DNA of 64,000 bases from Neoechinorhynchus agilis (GCA_051530055.1 CM121343.1:1-64000); one strand, 5' to 3'. Counted from the stretch's first letter, positions 44,210 through 55,730 are shown. Numbers and translations are program-made. The notes: a model not told the origin generated them from the letters alone.

Positions 44210-46870
44210 ATGGGCCCGTCAAATCACGTTGTGGGGGATCTGGTCAAATCCCGCGATCACATCAACCGGCAACACCAGAAAATCCCTCGACGCTCCCCGA
44301 TGACGTCGGCAGTCCTCCTTCCGCTGCTGATCTCGTGCGTGTTCTTCCCATGAACATTCTAAAACGGATATCCCAAAGGGCGCACGATATCTAGTAGCTA
44401 AAGGATTCACCACACTTTTGATGAACTGCTTCCATCGAAATTCAGAGTCCTTCTGGACACGGCTCTTTGCTTTGCCCAGACTTGTACTTTCCGCTGGCGA
44501 CAGTTCGGAGGACTAACCCACTGCGGTAATCAAAAGACGCCTCGTTTCCTTTGAGGAAAATTTCTCGAGGACTCGTCGTTTAGCAAAGGAGCATCCCAAG
44601 CAACGTGCGAATGAGACTAACTGCCATCGAACATCTACGATACCGTTTGCTGAACGCGTATCTTCAAAACTCGCTGAGGGAGATATTCGGGGAGCTATCC
44701 GTATTTTGTCCTCCTCTGATACATTTGCAAGTGCTTCGCCTTCCACTCTTCAGGGTTTAAAGTTAAAACACCCGCAAAGTTCAAAACTAGCAGAAATTCC
44801 TACATGTTCCGTCCCTCAAAGACACTCCACTTCGACAGTTGAACTGAGAATGGTCATATCCTCCTTCGCCAAAGGCCCTGACCATGGTCTCGATGGGCTT
44901 CGTCCTGACACGTCGACCTTTTCACCGAAGAAAAATTACATCCGCGGGCAATTGAGTTATTTTTTGGCGCATCTTTGTGCGCTTTGAACAAAAAGACGGG
45001 CGGGATTCGTCCCATCGCCGTTGGCTCGGCTATACGTCCGCTCACAGGTAAACTCCTTTGCAAGTGTATTGGAGAAGGGATAGAGCAGCAACTTCGCCCA
45101 GTCCAACTGGGGGCCGAAACCATTGTCCGCGCACTCCTCCAGTTTATCACCAATCGTTCAACGCCATGTGTGATTTTGAAGTGCGACTTTACAAATGCCT
45201 TCAATCCCATTCACCTTACCGCTCTGTTTGAGGCCCTCAAAAGTCACGCACCAGAAGCGACCTCGACTCCTTTGCTGTTCAACAACCACCTCATTTGGTC
45301 CGAAAGAGGAGTACAGCAGGGAGAACTTCTCGGTCCAATCGCTTTCTCCCTTGCAGTGAATCCAATAGCGCACTCTCTCCAGCTTTAACGCTTGGTACCT
45401 GGATGACGCTACGTTCGGAGGTGATCCCTCCGTAGTACTGCGCGATCAGGAGGCACTCGTAAGGGAGACTGCGAGGTTAGGCGTTTCGCTTTATGCACGG
45501 AAATGCGAATTGTTAACAATAAACATCGAAGACGAGTCAGCGCAGAGCAAAATCATCAAAGGTTTTCGAAATCTGGCACCCGGTTTAGAATTGATCACTC
45601 TAGACCGGCTGAGTCTTCTAGCGAGCTGCGTTTTTGATTCTAATGTGGAAAATGAAATCGACCATCTACTCCCGAACATCACGATGCTGTACAATAGAAT
45701 CTTTCGTCACACGAGGCTCTATTCCTGATCAAGAATACGCTCTTCATCCCGAAACTACTTTATAAACTGCGTACGGCTTCCTTCTTCAAGCACGTCGATA
45801 TGTTAAAGAAGCTCGATGACATTGTGAAGGCGTGTCTCGAGCACATTTTAAATATCCAGCTATCAGACGGGGCTTGACGACAAGCTTCATTGCCTGAATC
45901 GTCTGGTGGCTTGGGTATATGAGAAACAGTAGATATGTCGTTGCCCACGTTTTTAGGATCATTCGAAGGAGTCAGAATCTCGCAAAACGTATATTGGAAC
46001 CCATGTTCTGTTTAGCGGACGAATTTCTAGTAGCGGTCAAGGAATGGTGGAAGAAGACGGGTTACAACCAAGTTCCCGTGAATGGCCTAAAACACTCTAT
46101 CTGGGATAAACCTTTAGTCGCCCGAGCTCATAGTTCTCTAATTTCAGACTCTTGCGACGAGGTCGACGGGGCTAGATTGCTGGAAGTCTCTACAAGAGAA
46201 TCGGGAGCATGGTTAGAAGCCCTACCCATTGCATCCGTGGGAACACTCCTCGTCGACGAAGTAGTTCGGATCGGAGTGCCCCTCAGATTAGGTCTATCGA
46301 TTTGTGTCGAACATCCTTGCCGATGTGGAATCATCGTGGATCTACTGGGGAGACATGGTCTTGCTTGCAACAAATCAGGGATCGTTTCTCGCGATGTGCT
46401 GAATTGAACGACGTAATTTCGCATGTTCTAAATACGGTAACGTCCAAAACATTTTAGAGCTAAGCAACCTGTGCAGGCTAGATGGTCGTCGTCCGGATGG
46501 CGTCACCGTATTCCCGTGGTGAGAGGGCACGCCCCGTGTGTAGACACGTTCCCGACAAGTAACAGGGGGTTTGTGGTGCAGTCCCCAGGAGGAGCGGCTA
46601 TTGCCGCAGAGGACCGAAAGGTGGCGAAATATAAAGAATTAAGTAGGTCTCACGTTTTTGTACCCTTTGGAGTGGAGACTCTTGGTGCGCTCGGTAGCTC
46701 GGCACTACAAAGGAGTTATCGAGAAGACAAGAAATACAAGAGCTGGTGCATTCCTGCGCCAAAATTTTTTTCTCGCGATCCAAAAAGGAAACGCAGCGAA
46801 TGTGGTCGCGACCACGGAGGGGAGAACGATGCCTCTTCTTCGTGGACGGTGGTGATTGTTGAAAAGTTTT
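44210..46870 (+). mobile_element. LINE copy C2 (YLDD group), forward orientation
   Basis: Same family as C1, head-to-head with it. The order is RVLPMNILKRI, RLVSFEENFSRTRR, SKLAEGDIRGAIRILSSSDT, SSFAKGPDHGLDGLRPD, GGIRPIAVGSAIRPLTGKLL, ILKCDFTNAFNP, RGVQQGELLGPIAFSL, then one frame away AWYLDDATFGGDP, later LPIASVGTLLVDEVVRIGVP, HPCRCGIIVDLLGRHGLACN and VFVPFGVETLGALGSSAL. YLDD is intact, but frameshifts near 44990 and 45388 and a stop near 45875 disable it. Confidence 0.8.
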
Positions 46871-47002
46871 GTTGTTGTCGGTGTAAATGAAAGAGTTGCT
46901 TTCAAAAAACCCACTCCACCGTTATCTGCCGCCATATTTTTTCAGACCTCGATATTCTTTCACGATGATCGGACTTGATATTACTGATTCTTGTCGGTCA
47001 CG

Positions 47003-49514
47003 TAAAAGAAGCTGCTCCGGCGCCCAGAAAGCTACTGATAGTAGCCTGTCGGTGACTTCAACGCGATTTTACCGCATTCCGAAAGATCGCTATATGCGTT
47101 GAAAGACGAGAATCGGAACAGCCGGTACTTGGTTGAGGCGCTGGAGCGGCATGATCTCGTGTCTGCTAACACTTTATTCCGGAAGCGTCCGTGGCGTTTG
47201 GCGGCGTTTATGGGTCAAGAGAATCCGTCCAAACGTGCCATGGGAAAAAATCCCAAGAGACGCTTAGCTCAGCTTGACCATATATTGTTGAGACGTAGGG
47301 AAAAATGTCGGATTAAAAACGCTGAAACATTCACAGTTGATGGGCTGCCAACCGACCACAAGTTGGTGATGTGTCAGTTGAGCATGAGTGACTCGTTGTT
47401 CCGTACGCCTCAGCATCCTCCACGTCCGTTCTATGGCGCCCTCGCTAATGAGGAGAAGAGGAAAGAGTTCGATATCGAACTAGAGAATCAACTGAGCTCG
47501 ATGCCAGCTGCTGAAACGGACATTGATTTTTATTACAAGTCAATCTGCGACGCAGTGACCGAAGCGGCCGAGAAAACCATCCCAAAAATGAGGCGTATAA
47601 AAGCTGCAATGGTTATATGGCAGGAGGACTGTGAATTTATGGCAATGGCTGAGCAGATCAAAACTCTAAGAAAAAGAGGAAAACGATCTGAGGCTCGCAT
47701 TGCAAGTCTTGAACTTGCCAACCTCTATAATGAAAAGCAAAAAGCTTCGATAGAGGATGCAGTTCGCGGGATCGCATATAAGGAAGGTTTTGTTCGTACC
47801 TCCTTAGCATGGAAAGCGTTCGATTGAAGGTCCCTCCACGGAAATCAGAAAAAAGAGAATCGCAAATTATTTTGCGGAAATTCTCAATTCGCCATTATCG
47901 TCTTTGGAAGTGAGTCCTGCACTTCCAAAAAGCACAATCGCCCAAGATCTGAGGCATACTTAACTGGACCGATTTCCGTGAAGGAAGCGATCGCTGCGGC
48001 GAAAATGATGCGTGCGGGACGTGCATCAGACCCAGATGGGATAATGGCAGAGGTACTGAGGTTTGAATCTATTGCCGGAAAGATCATACCGATAATGAAT
48101 GGCGTAATAAGTGGTGGCTCAATACCTCAAATCTGGCAAACGGCGCATTTAACAATGATCCCCAAGGAATGCTGCTCGACAAAGGTGGAGGACTACAGAG
48201 GTATATCCTTGATGTCCAACACCGCAAAACGTTTCAGCAGCATTTTGAGACGCCGAATTCAGCCAATCTTCGAAGCGCTTCTAAGAATTGAACAGAACGG
48301 CTTCAGGAAAGGTCGAGGCACCACAGAGCACATATTTGCTTTGAGGAGGATCCTCGAGGAGGCACGAATTCATCAAACGGATGTGACGCTGGTATTTGCT
48401 GATTTCCGCCGAGCTTTCGATTCGGTAAATCGAACGATGATTGGCGGTATCTTAAAGGAATATGGAGTGCCGCCGATCATTGTCACATCCGCTTTGGCAT
48501 TATATAAAAACACAATGTCCGCCGTCAAGACAGCTGACGGTTTGACAGAATACTTTTCCACCACTTCAGGTGTTCTGCAGGGCGACACATTGGCTCCTTT
48601 CCTCTTCATCTTGGTGCTTGATTGGGTAATGAGATGGGCACTACCGAATGATGAAGATGGATTTCTTCTGTTGAGGAAAAGAGGTCGCAGGTATCCTGAG
48701 ATACGCGCCTCCTACATGGCATATGCCGACGACATCGTATTGATGTCCTCAACAGTCGAAGGAGCTCAACGCATGCTAAATGGACTGTGCGAGAGGGCGA
48801 GTATGATTGGTCTGACCATCAACTCGAAAAAGACGGAATTCTTGACGATTCCGCATGTCGCGCATACAGTCTCTGGCGAAGGGCGGAATGGCGTTGAGCA
48901 ATTAAAACAGATAGAGCGGTATGCCTATCTGGGAGCTGTCGTTCCTGAGGTGAGTGCGGATGTCAGCCGACGGAGAGCTATAGCTTGGAGAGCAATGGGG
49001 CAACTTAAACCACTGTTTGACAGTGAGTCTTTGCCAGATGAACTCCGTTCGCAGCTGTTCAGGGCTCTAATTGAGAGCATTCTCTACTACAATGCAGAGA
49101 CCTGGACACTGTCACCAACGGCGACGAGGCAGTTGGACCAAAATCATTCATCTCTCTTACGTGCGGCGTTAAAGGTCAGATGGTCAGATAAAGTGACCAA
49201 CAAAGCACTGTATAAGAGAGCCGGAGTCCAACCGCCCAGTGAATATTTGCGCCGCAGACGACTGCAGTTCATGAGCAATATAATTCGGTCCGAGGCATCT
49301 TGCCCACAGGTCGTGCAACAGTTCCTTTTATGGAAGCCAACGACATTGTATCGTAAAGGCAAAGGGAACTGTCGTACATGCGATGACCTGATTTTAAGAG
49401 ACGCGAATTGTCCGCATAACAGGACTGCTGTCGTGTATTTTAGATCCCTTGCGGAGTCTAATTCTATTTGACGGGCTTATACCTACGGTGCAACGTAGGA
49501 AAGTACCGCTGCAT
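47003..49514 (+). mobile_element. LINE copy B, sister of copy A, with an intact 497-codon reverse transcriptase frame
   Basis: Starts with AAAAGAAGCTGCTCCGGCGC as in copy A, then jumps to the end of the endonuclease (GDFNAILPHSERSLYALK near 47051). The linker frame 47099-47827 ends with FVRTSLAWKAFD, where a deletion of about 40 bases relative to A shifts the frame. The frame 47978-49471 carries FADFRRAFDSVN (motif A), SGVLQGDTLAPFLF (motif B) and YADDIVLMSS (motif C), all intact, and ends with CRTCDDLILRDANCPHNR. Identity with A is well above 90 percent. The missing endonuclease half makes it non-autonomous. The 3' end equals that of A. Confidence 0.88.
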
Positions 49515-49529
49515 ACAATACAATTCCAA

Positions 49530-50130
49530 TGGCCAGAGGTGTTTGAGCCCAATGTCCCCATTTTTGACACTTGTTGCATTTTGGGTAGGTATAGTCATCT
49601 TGTTGTGAAATTTTGTTCATAAAGAATTTTACTTCCATAGATTGAAAGGAGCATGGAGATGTTGTTAGCTTGTCTTGAACATGAACAGGTGTTTTAACCA
49701 CTGCCCGAGGAATCAGTTTCCCACGTAGTAAAGACTTTAAGAAGAATAACAGCTTACATCCGAAATTCTCCCCGAAAGCGACCCTGTCTTCATTATCTAT
49801 CTCCGGTGAGAGGTCGGAAACGATGAACGTAGATGTATAACTTGGATCCATGTATTCCTTAAATATAGTAAGGAAAACTCCTGAATTGTTTCTCAAATAA
49901 ATCGGAGATGAAGTGAATTTTCAAAACTCCACCATTGAGCAAAATTGACTTAATATGATTGTAATCGTCTTTGAGTGATTTGAGCTACGGCGCTGCGTAA
50001 GCCTTGTTGAGGGATTCCCTGGGTTGAACGGGGTTCGTCGTTATTGAGATCGAAAATGGCCATTTTTTAACTTGGTATCGAGGTACTGTGAATCGCTTGA
50101 ATTCGCACGATGTTGAGGTTTTTGTTGTAT
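49530..50130 (-). mobile_element. Possible LINE ORF1 or gag-like zinc-knuckle fragment
   Basis: Reverse frame 49483-49896 contains YPKCNKCQKWGHWAQ, which resembles the first part of a CCHC knuckle, preceded by FSGENFGCKLLFF-like and LIPRAVVKTPVHVQDKL sequence. Further right, AIFDLNNDEPRSTQGIPQQG is open on the same strand. It could be a nucleic-acid-binding ORF of a retroelement. Family unknown. Confidence 0.3.
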
Positions 50131-50139
50131 GTTCCCGAG

Positions 50140-50815
50140 GTGTTCATGACTCACTCCAGGAATGAAAGGTCCACCCGTGTCTTCGTCCGTATCCATTAAT
50201 TCCGTCACTTGGTCGTCTTAACGAGTTTAATTCATTGTTTTAACATTATTTTCTGGTCGACATGAAAAAATACAAAATTAATGATTTGTCATCATACATA
50301 TCCTACGATTGTATTTTTTTAAAGATTTCTTAAAAATTACACCATCCAATGAGATTATAAAATTACAAATACTTTCGTTTTAATAAACCAATCCCATGAA
50401 AAGTTATCTTCTGACTGCTAAATATTGTGCAATAAGCTAAGAAAATTAAGAAACCTTTTACAAAAGTTTCAATTTAAAAAGCATTGTCGTGCGCCCTCTT
50501 GTAATGAAAATGCCACACTGCAGAAAACGCTAAAAACAACCACGAGAATGACTAAATCCTTGCCAAGCAATAGAAAAGGCAATGACAGGCTTAATCGCGA
50601 AATATTTATAATAACACGTGTTATTAATTTTTGTGTTTAAGAAATTCGACCCACGTACCTTTGTGTCCTCATAAACACGCAGTTATTCCGTTTTTGGTAT
50701 GTCCTTTCGAGTGGGAATATCAGGTCATGTTACGTCCGTCCTTGTGGAATTGGCGGATATTATTTGCAGGAGTGCTTGTAAAGTTGGTCTTTGCTCAGTT
50801 TCACTTCAGATTATG
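50140..50815. other. No gene seen
   Basis: AT-rich spacer; no supported feature. Confidence 0.4.
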
Positions 50816-51840
50816 ATATCCGAGAAGATTGGACAGTGTAGAAAAAGGAGCGTGGATAAAGGGAAGTGCGATTTATAGGAGGATGAAACGAATTAAAATT
50901 ACGAATGCTGTGCTTGTGTAAAAGGGGGGCGATATGTGGTGGAATTTTGTTTGTATTATTAAAACAGTATTAAGGCATTCGGTGATAGGATGGAAGTCAG
51001 CTGTGCAAATTTTAGATGCTCTTTCATGAAACATTTCAAGACGACGAATTTGAGATTTAGATAGGTTGCAAAATGCGGGATATTCGTAGGTGAGTGAAGG
51101 TAAGATAAAGCAGAAGTAAAATTTGTAGAGGTCGGGTGAAGGGATTCCTAAATGTCGGAGGCGTTTGAGGAGATAAATTTTAAAAGTGTTGTGCTTGAGG
51201 GAGAGAGTGATGTGCCAGTCCAGAATTCTTAGGGATGTTACTCATGGGATGTCATTTAAAAGCTTAAAGGATGAAGTGGGGTCGCGGGAGAGAGGGATCA
51301 TTTCGAAGCATTTAGAGAAATTGAGATGGAGTTTGTGATCGATGTAAAAGCCTTTTATGTGTGTGATTTCTTTAGAGGTTATGGAAAGAAAGAGGTGGGG
51401 TGGTGAACGGATGATGAGGGTGATATCGTCGGCATATAAGAAGAGTTAAAAGTGAGAAGAGAGAGGTTTGAGGTTGTTTAGAAAAGTATTAAAGAGAAGT
51501 GGTGACAGCACAGTACCTTGAGGTACGCCTTTGGAGAGGGATAGGCTGATAGAAGAGGTAGAACGGCAGTGAATGTATTGTTGGCGATTGAGAAGATAAG
51601 ATTCGAGCCAGCGGATCTGCCACAGGTTGCGACCAAAGTCGGAGCAGGCCCAGAGGAGTGAGTGGTCCACTAAGTCGAAAGATTTAGATAAATCAAGTTG
51701 AATGAGACGGGTGACGTGGGAGGGATTATTGTCGAGGTTTCGTAGGAGCGTGTCATAAATGCAAAGTAGGGCATCGGTTGCAGAAAATCTGGGTCGGAAG
51801 CCAAATTGCAGGGGCCATACCAAATGGTAGGGGTGAAAAA
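50816..51840 (-). mobile_element. LINE reverse transcriptase fragment, CR1/jockey-like
   Basis: Reverse strand gives LQFGFRPRFSATDALLCIYD (fingers), LIQLDLSKSFDLVDHSLL (motif A), KGVPQGTVLSPLLFN (motif B), LFLYADDITLIIRSP (motif C), then HKLHLNFSKCFEMIPL, LRILDWHITLSLKHNTF and FIHAPFSTLSNLLGYH near the 3' end. Motifs are intact in sequence, but stops and frame changes occur after motif B and after LLNDIP. 5' truncated at 51840, as usual for LINE copies. Confidence 0.8.
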
Positions 51841-51844
51841 ATCT

Positions 51845-52485
51845 TTTAAACGGGATTATCACTAACACAATACAAATATTAGTGTGTCGTATTTTCAAGT
51901 TTGCATTGAAAATCTAAGTTAACTCAGGCTGGCAAAACTTTCACGTTTCAGTTAAATCCATAAACAAGGCGACTGAAAAAGGTTGGAGGCGTAAAAGGGA
52001 TTCTTGTTTCTCAATCAAAATCGAAATACGGAGGGTATTCATCAAATAATGCGGATATGGTTAGGAAGCTAAGTGGTAACATTTGAGGAGTAGAATATTT
52101 CGGCAAGTAATTAAACTTGTAAATATAAATTTAGAAGCTCAGTGGTTAAGGAATTATAAAGAAGCTTCAATTTTTATTTTGAAACTAATAAAAATTAAAA
52201 TGTTGTTTGATTCTGCATAATCTTCAAAGCGCTAAGTCTAAAGTGGTTTTTCATTTTTTAAATCTCCGTTATAAAACGATAAAATCCGAACAAATTGTTG
52301 AATTTCCCTTATGTGATTAAAATAATGCATCGCCCGTTTCCCGTAAAATCTGTAGTCAAAAGTTCAAACAAAACGCAAGGGGAAATAAGCATGAATCTCT
52401 GTTAATCGAAGCTCCGCCGACAATCCAATCTTAGAAACAGAATTTAAAGCCCATCGTAAAAAATTTTCCGTTTTCATTCTGCCTT
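51845..52485. other. No gene seen
   Basis: AT-rich intergenic sequence downstream (on the reverse strand) of the Ran-binding gene. Confidence 0.4.
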
Positions 52486-52488
52486 TCA

Positions 52489-54243
52489 TCAATCAGTTGA
52501 CGAGATGTGCTTCTTAGCGCACGCCTCTTTCGCATTGGATACTTCGGCATTAGCCATAGCAATAGCCTTCATGAAATCGGACGGATCATTGTGAGCCTCA
52601 AAACGAAGACAAAACTTCTCGATTAATCCGCGCTGATTTGTTGCAAACCAAGAGAAGCAATTCGGTCGCTTTTCACGTGCTACGAACTTAACGCTTGAAT
52701 CAATTGCATGATTGACTATGATTTGTTGATCACCTTCTTTTTTAAAAATAAGCCGATATATCTTATCCTTGTCAGTACCCAATGTAACAATTCCACGTCC
52801 ACACTCTTTCCATTCTGCTTTGACAGATCCATCGAATCTATATAATATGCTGCATTGGCTCTTAAAAAGTATGTCGTCGATATAATCGTCGGTAGATTTT
52901 GCAGGTTCATATAATGGCTTGAGATCGGAACTAGGCATAGAAAAGTCTTTTTCTCTTTGCGAAATCGAGTTCGATTGTATGTCCGGCGATTTGTTGCTCG
53001 CGAGGCACTTTGGCTTAATATCTTCTTCGACGGTGTCCTCATCAACAGAGCTTGCTACCTGGTTTCCAGTATCCGAGCTAGAAATTGATTTAGTATCAAA
53101 TTGCCTTTGAAAGGCATTGAACGGCGACAACGAAATCGATTCTTCAGTTGGAGATTCATGACTGAGCTCGGATTGATCATTATTCACGTCCGTGCGAAAA
53201 TCCAATGAGCTACTTCTAATGGAAACTGGATCAGAGCTCAAATCGGCCTTTTTTGGTTCTTGATCAATGATTTTGGGTTCAAAACATCTATGATTAGATT
53301 TCACAGTGGGCTTTATCGACACCTCCTCGGCGACTGAATTTTCTTCACATGATATTTTATACACTTCACACGAATTCTCTTCTGTTGCGTTCAATTGCTC
53401 CGATGATACCAATTGTTCGTCACTTTCACCTTCAGGGAGTCCATTTTCACTATGATTTTCAATCAATAGATCCTTGGTTTCAGTTGAGGCGTCACGTTTG
53501 ATCATTTCCCAACCTCCACCGGCCTTAGGCTTAATTATATGTGCGAACGGCATCGTTGCGTTGATTACTTCATTCGTAGAAGAGTATTGATTAAAACTCA
53601 TTAACGGTTGATTATCCTGTGGATGCGATGGTGGAAGAAGACTATCAGGGACCAAAAAAGGCAAATCATTTTCCGTTGGTTGCAATGACTGACAAAATGG
53701 CATCGTGGTTTGGTAGAAATAATTCGGTGGATTAGTCGCCATACAGAATGGAGGAGGCGGAGGTGCATTCGGTTGTTGGTATGTTGCTCGAATAGAAAGA
53801 TTGGTCAATGCATTATCGATTTCTCGGACCTTCAACGTCATTTGATCGTAGATTGAATTTAAGTTCACTTTACGGTCATACGATTTCATTCGATCCATAA
53901 ACGACGTATTTGTCATTGATTGCATAGCTCGCTGATTCGAGACCGATTCAAACCGCATATCGCGCAATAGAGTCGTTATTCGACGAACTGAATTTGTGAA
54001 CGACGATATGGATGCTCCAATCTGATTGCCAACTACGTCCGTGAATTGGTCCAATTTATAGTTGATATCGTCCATGAAGTAAGCCATCGATCGGTTGGAC
54101 GTCTTATTGTAGGTAGTCTTAAAATAATCATCTTGCGGAACATCGCCATCGGCATCATTGCCGAGCCATTCTTCGGGCGCTTGGTTGGATCGCTGTTGGT
54201 TGTCCGGACCAAAATAATAAGTTTTGTGTTCATTGGATGCCAT
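52489..54243 (-). CDS. Protein with C-terminal Ran-binding (RanBP1-type) domain
   Basis: A 584-codon frame from ATG at 54243. A 44-bp intron (54244-54287, ...AACTTTTCAG|ATG) appears to end exactly at the start codon, so I choose this ATG over an in-frame one at 54336. Residues about 460-575 are a RanBP1-type domain: ILYRFDGSVKAEWKECGRGI, YRLIFKKEGDQQIIVNHAID, then NCFSWFATNQRG and FCLRFEAHNDPSDFMKAI. Such domains bind Ran-GTP. The N-terminal 130 residues are probably helical (DDINYKLDQFTDVVGNQIGA). A Pro-rich patch and a long Ser/Glu-rich, probably disordered middle follow. No FG repeats are seen, so Nup50 or Nup358 identity is not supported. It could be a nematode-type nuclear pore or transport adaptor. 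Confidence 0.8.
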   Translation of the reverse strand: MASNEHKTYYFGPDNQQRSNQAPEEWLGNDADGDVPQDDYFKTTYNKTSNRSMAYFMDDINYKLDQFTDVVGNQIGASISSFTNSVRRITTLLRDMRFESVSNQRAMQSMTNTSFMDRMKSYDRKVNLNSIYDQMTLKVREIDNALTNLSIRATYQQPNAPPPPPFCMATNPPNYFYQTTMPFCQSLQPTENDLPFLVPDSLLPPSHPQDNQPLMSFNQYSSTNEVINATMPFAHIIKPKAGGGWEMIKRDASTETKDLLIENHSENGLPEGESDEQLVSSEQLNATEENSCEVYKISCEENSVAEEVSIKPTVKSNHRCFEPKIIDQEPKKADLSSDPVSIRSSSLDFRTDVNNDQSELSHESPTEESISLSPFNAFQRQFDTKSISSSDTGNQVASSVDEDTVEEDIKPKCLASNKSPDIQSNSISQREKDFSMPSSDLKPLYEPAKSTDDYIDDILFKSQCSILYRFDGSVKAEWKECGRGIVTLGTDKDKIYRLIFKKEGDQQIIVNHAIDSSVKFVAREKRPNCFSWFATNQRGLIEKFCLRFEAHNDPSDFMKAIAMANAEVSNAKEACAKKHISSTD

Positions 54244-54407
54244 CTGAAAAGTTGAGAAAATCTCATAAGAAAACTCGCAATTGAGACCAACGGAAAGGCG
54301 CGGCATCTGAAAGGATCGCGCGCGCGCCTCGCTCATTCAACGGATGCGCGCCGTCAGAAACGAGTGGACAGTGCGCGCGCACAGTCGAGTGGTGCTTCAT
54401 CCGACGA

Positions 54408-54415
54408 TGACGTCA
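54408..54415. promoter_or_regulatory. CRE palindrome TGACGTCA
   Basis: Perfect 8-base consensus for CREB/ATF factors. Confidence 0.5.
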
Positions 54416-54570
54416 CTAGGAAAAAATACGTACTCATTTGTTAAACGGCGCCCTCGCATTGAACGATGGTTGGAAAGGTAATTAAGAAAACCAATTAATG
54501 GAAAACTAAGAAGTGAGTTAGAATGAAGAATTCTTAGAATTCCTGAAAATGCCCAATTTTTAGCAGCCAG

Positions 54571-54578
54571 TGACGTCA
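54571..54578. promoter_or_regulatory. CRE palindrome TGACGTCA, second
   Basis: A second perfect copy 163 bases from the first, and 176 bases upstream of the pen-2 start. Confidence 0.5.
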
Positions 54579-54753
54579 TCAGGAATCCCACAATGGCGCA
54601 AGTAGAAACCCACGACCCAAAACACAAAAATATTTGGATCGGACGCCTGTTTTTGTGTTTTTATTATTAATTTGCGATTCTTTCTGAGTCGGTGCGCGCA
54701 TTTAAAATCCGCGATTAAGATATCTGCTTTGCACGCATGAGATTGACTCAATA

Positions 54754-55204
54754 ATGAGCGAAAATGTCCGACGGGGAAGCGAATATGAGTTGCAAAACGA
54801 TGATACTTCACAAGGGCGTGAAATGGTCAACATATGTCGACGCTACTTTCAAGGTTATTCTGTAAATGTATTTATCTTCGATCTTTGTTTCACTTTAGCT
54901 GGATTATTCGCACTACCACTTCTTTGGTTAGTGAATTGCATTTGGTTTTTCCCAAGTGCTCGTATGGCTCCTGCTGTTTGTTCACGGTTAACTCCTAGTC
55001 AACGAGCCGATATTAGAAAATGTAGGTTCCTAAGTACTTTAAACTTTACTAATCTATTGAGAAGACGTCATCCGATCGGCGATTGGATGTGTACTCTATA
55101 CCGCTATTTTTTTGGTATGGAATATCGTGTTTCAACTTGAAAGGACAAAGTGGGGATTACGTGCAGATCAAATCACGTTCGTACTTCCTATTGATAAATT
55201 GTAA
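54754..55204 (+). CDS. pen-2: Presenilin enhancer 2, gamma-secretase subunit
   Basis: PEN-2 is the small membrane subunit that triggers presenilin endoproteolysis in gamma-secretase. Three exons are read: 54754-54853, 54899-55021 and 55065-55204, with introns of 45 and 43 bp. The spliced protein has 120 residues. VNICRRYFQAGLFALPLLWL then VNCIWFFPSARMAPA matches human [20 protein letters not shown] and NIFWFFREA. After the second splice come DIRKYVIRSAIG, the second membrane segment CVLYTAIFLVWNIVFQ, and LERTKWGLRADQITFVLPID, matching FQIYRPRWGALGDYLSFTIP. The second intron ends in AAG, and the first intron is 45 bases without a stop, so simple ORF calling misses the gene end. The conserved DYLSF box is DQITF here. 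The N-terminus is about 19 residues longer than usual. Confidence 0.93.
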
Positions 55205-55229
55205 AATTTACAATAGTGAGTGTTGTTCA

Positions 55230-55235
55230 AATAAA
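55230..55235 (+). terminator. Poly(A) signal AATAAA for pen-2
   Basis: AATAAA 26 bases past the pen-2 stop codon. Confidence 0.6.
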
Positions 55236-55369
55236 AAAGTCAATAATATTATCTCATTTAAACACTCCACTTTTCATGGGGCCTTATCAATTTGCTTTCC
55301 CTTGAGGATATCACACGCGATTATTGCGTTTTTAAAGATAAAATCCATGAGTATGTGGCGGGGGGGGAA

Positions 55370-55720
55370 TTATATATCAAAGACTGACTTTAATTGAAAT
55401 ATTTCGTTCTTATCGGGAGGTATCCTCAACTTTAGGGAATAATCTGTCCTGTTTCTCTCGAAAGTATTGGCTCCCTGAATGTACATGGCCTCGATAATAA
55501 CACGCTCAATCTTATGGTCGTTAATATCAGCGGAGTTCGTGTCCTGTTTCTTTAGTCTCATCCTCCTCTCAAAGTTATTTGTCGGACCTTCACGAATGCT
55601 CTAATAGATCAGACAATGAGGTTGCTGAATTCCTTTTTAGATATTTGACTGATTGTGTCTTTGATTTCAATCGGGGGAATTCCAACTTGCGAAACAATAC
55701 CTGAAGAGGTCTGCATGCGG
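55370..55720 (-). mobile_element. Penelope-like element C-terminal fragment
   Basis: Reverse frames read IPPIEIKDTISQISKKEFSN, a stop, then NNFERRMRLKKQDTNSADIN, KIERVIIEAMYIQGANTFER and NRTDYSLKLRIPPDKNEIF. The latter fits the end of the GIY-YIG nuclease region of Penelope-like proteins (RVIIEAMYI...FNR). The piece lies within a 475-bp unit with inverted ends (55372-55846). Confidence 0.45.
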
Positions 55721-55730
55721 ACGAAAATTC
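55701..55730 (+). ncRNA. Hammerhead-ribozyme-like motif 1
   Basis: CTGAAGA, one extra G, stem GTCT / GGAC with loop GCATGC, then GAAA and palindromic AATT. Flanking GTA/TAC can form a short stem I. It resembles the hammerhead core (CUGANGA-stem-GAAA) but has one extra base before the stem, so activity is uncertain. It overlaps, antisense, the Penelope-like reading frame. Confidence 0.3.

Larger units (their letters stand above)
54244..54753. promoter_or_regulatory. Shared divergent promoter of the Ran-binding gene and pen-2
   Basis: Only 510 bp separate the two divergent start codons. The part near 54310-54390 is rich in CG dinucleotides, unusual for the AT-rich surroundings. It holds two CRE palindromes (54408 and 54571) and a CAATGGCGC block at 54591, similar to a YY1 site. 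The arrangement suggests a bidirectional housekeeping promoter. Confidence 0.55.

Noticed and set aside
52489-54243. Identity as Nup50 or Nup358
   Set aside because: Only the Ran-binding domain supports it; no FG repeats or other nucleoporin domains are visible.
54754-55140. A 128-aa membrane protein read without splicing
   Set aside because: It includes 15 codons of intron 1 and leaves the PEN-2 frame after intron 2. The spliced form matches PEN-2 throughout.
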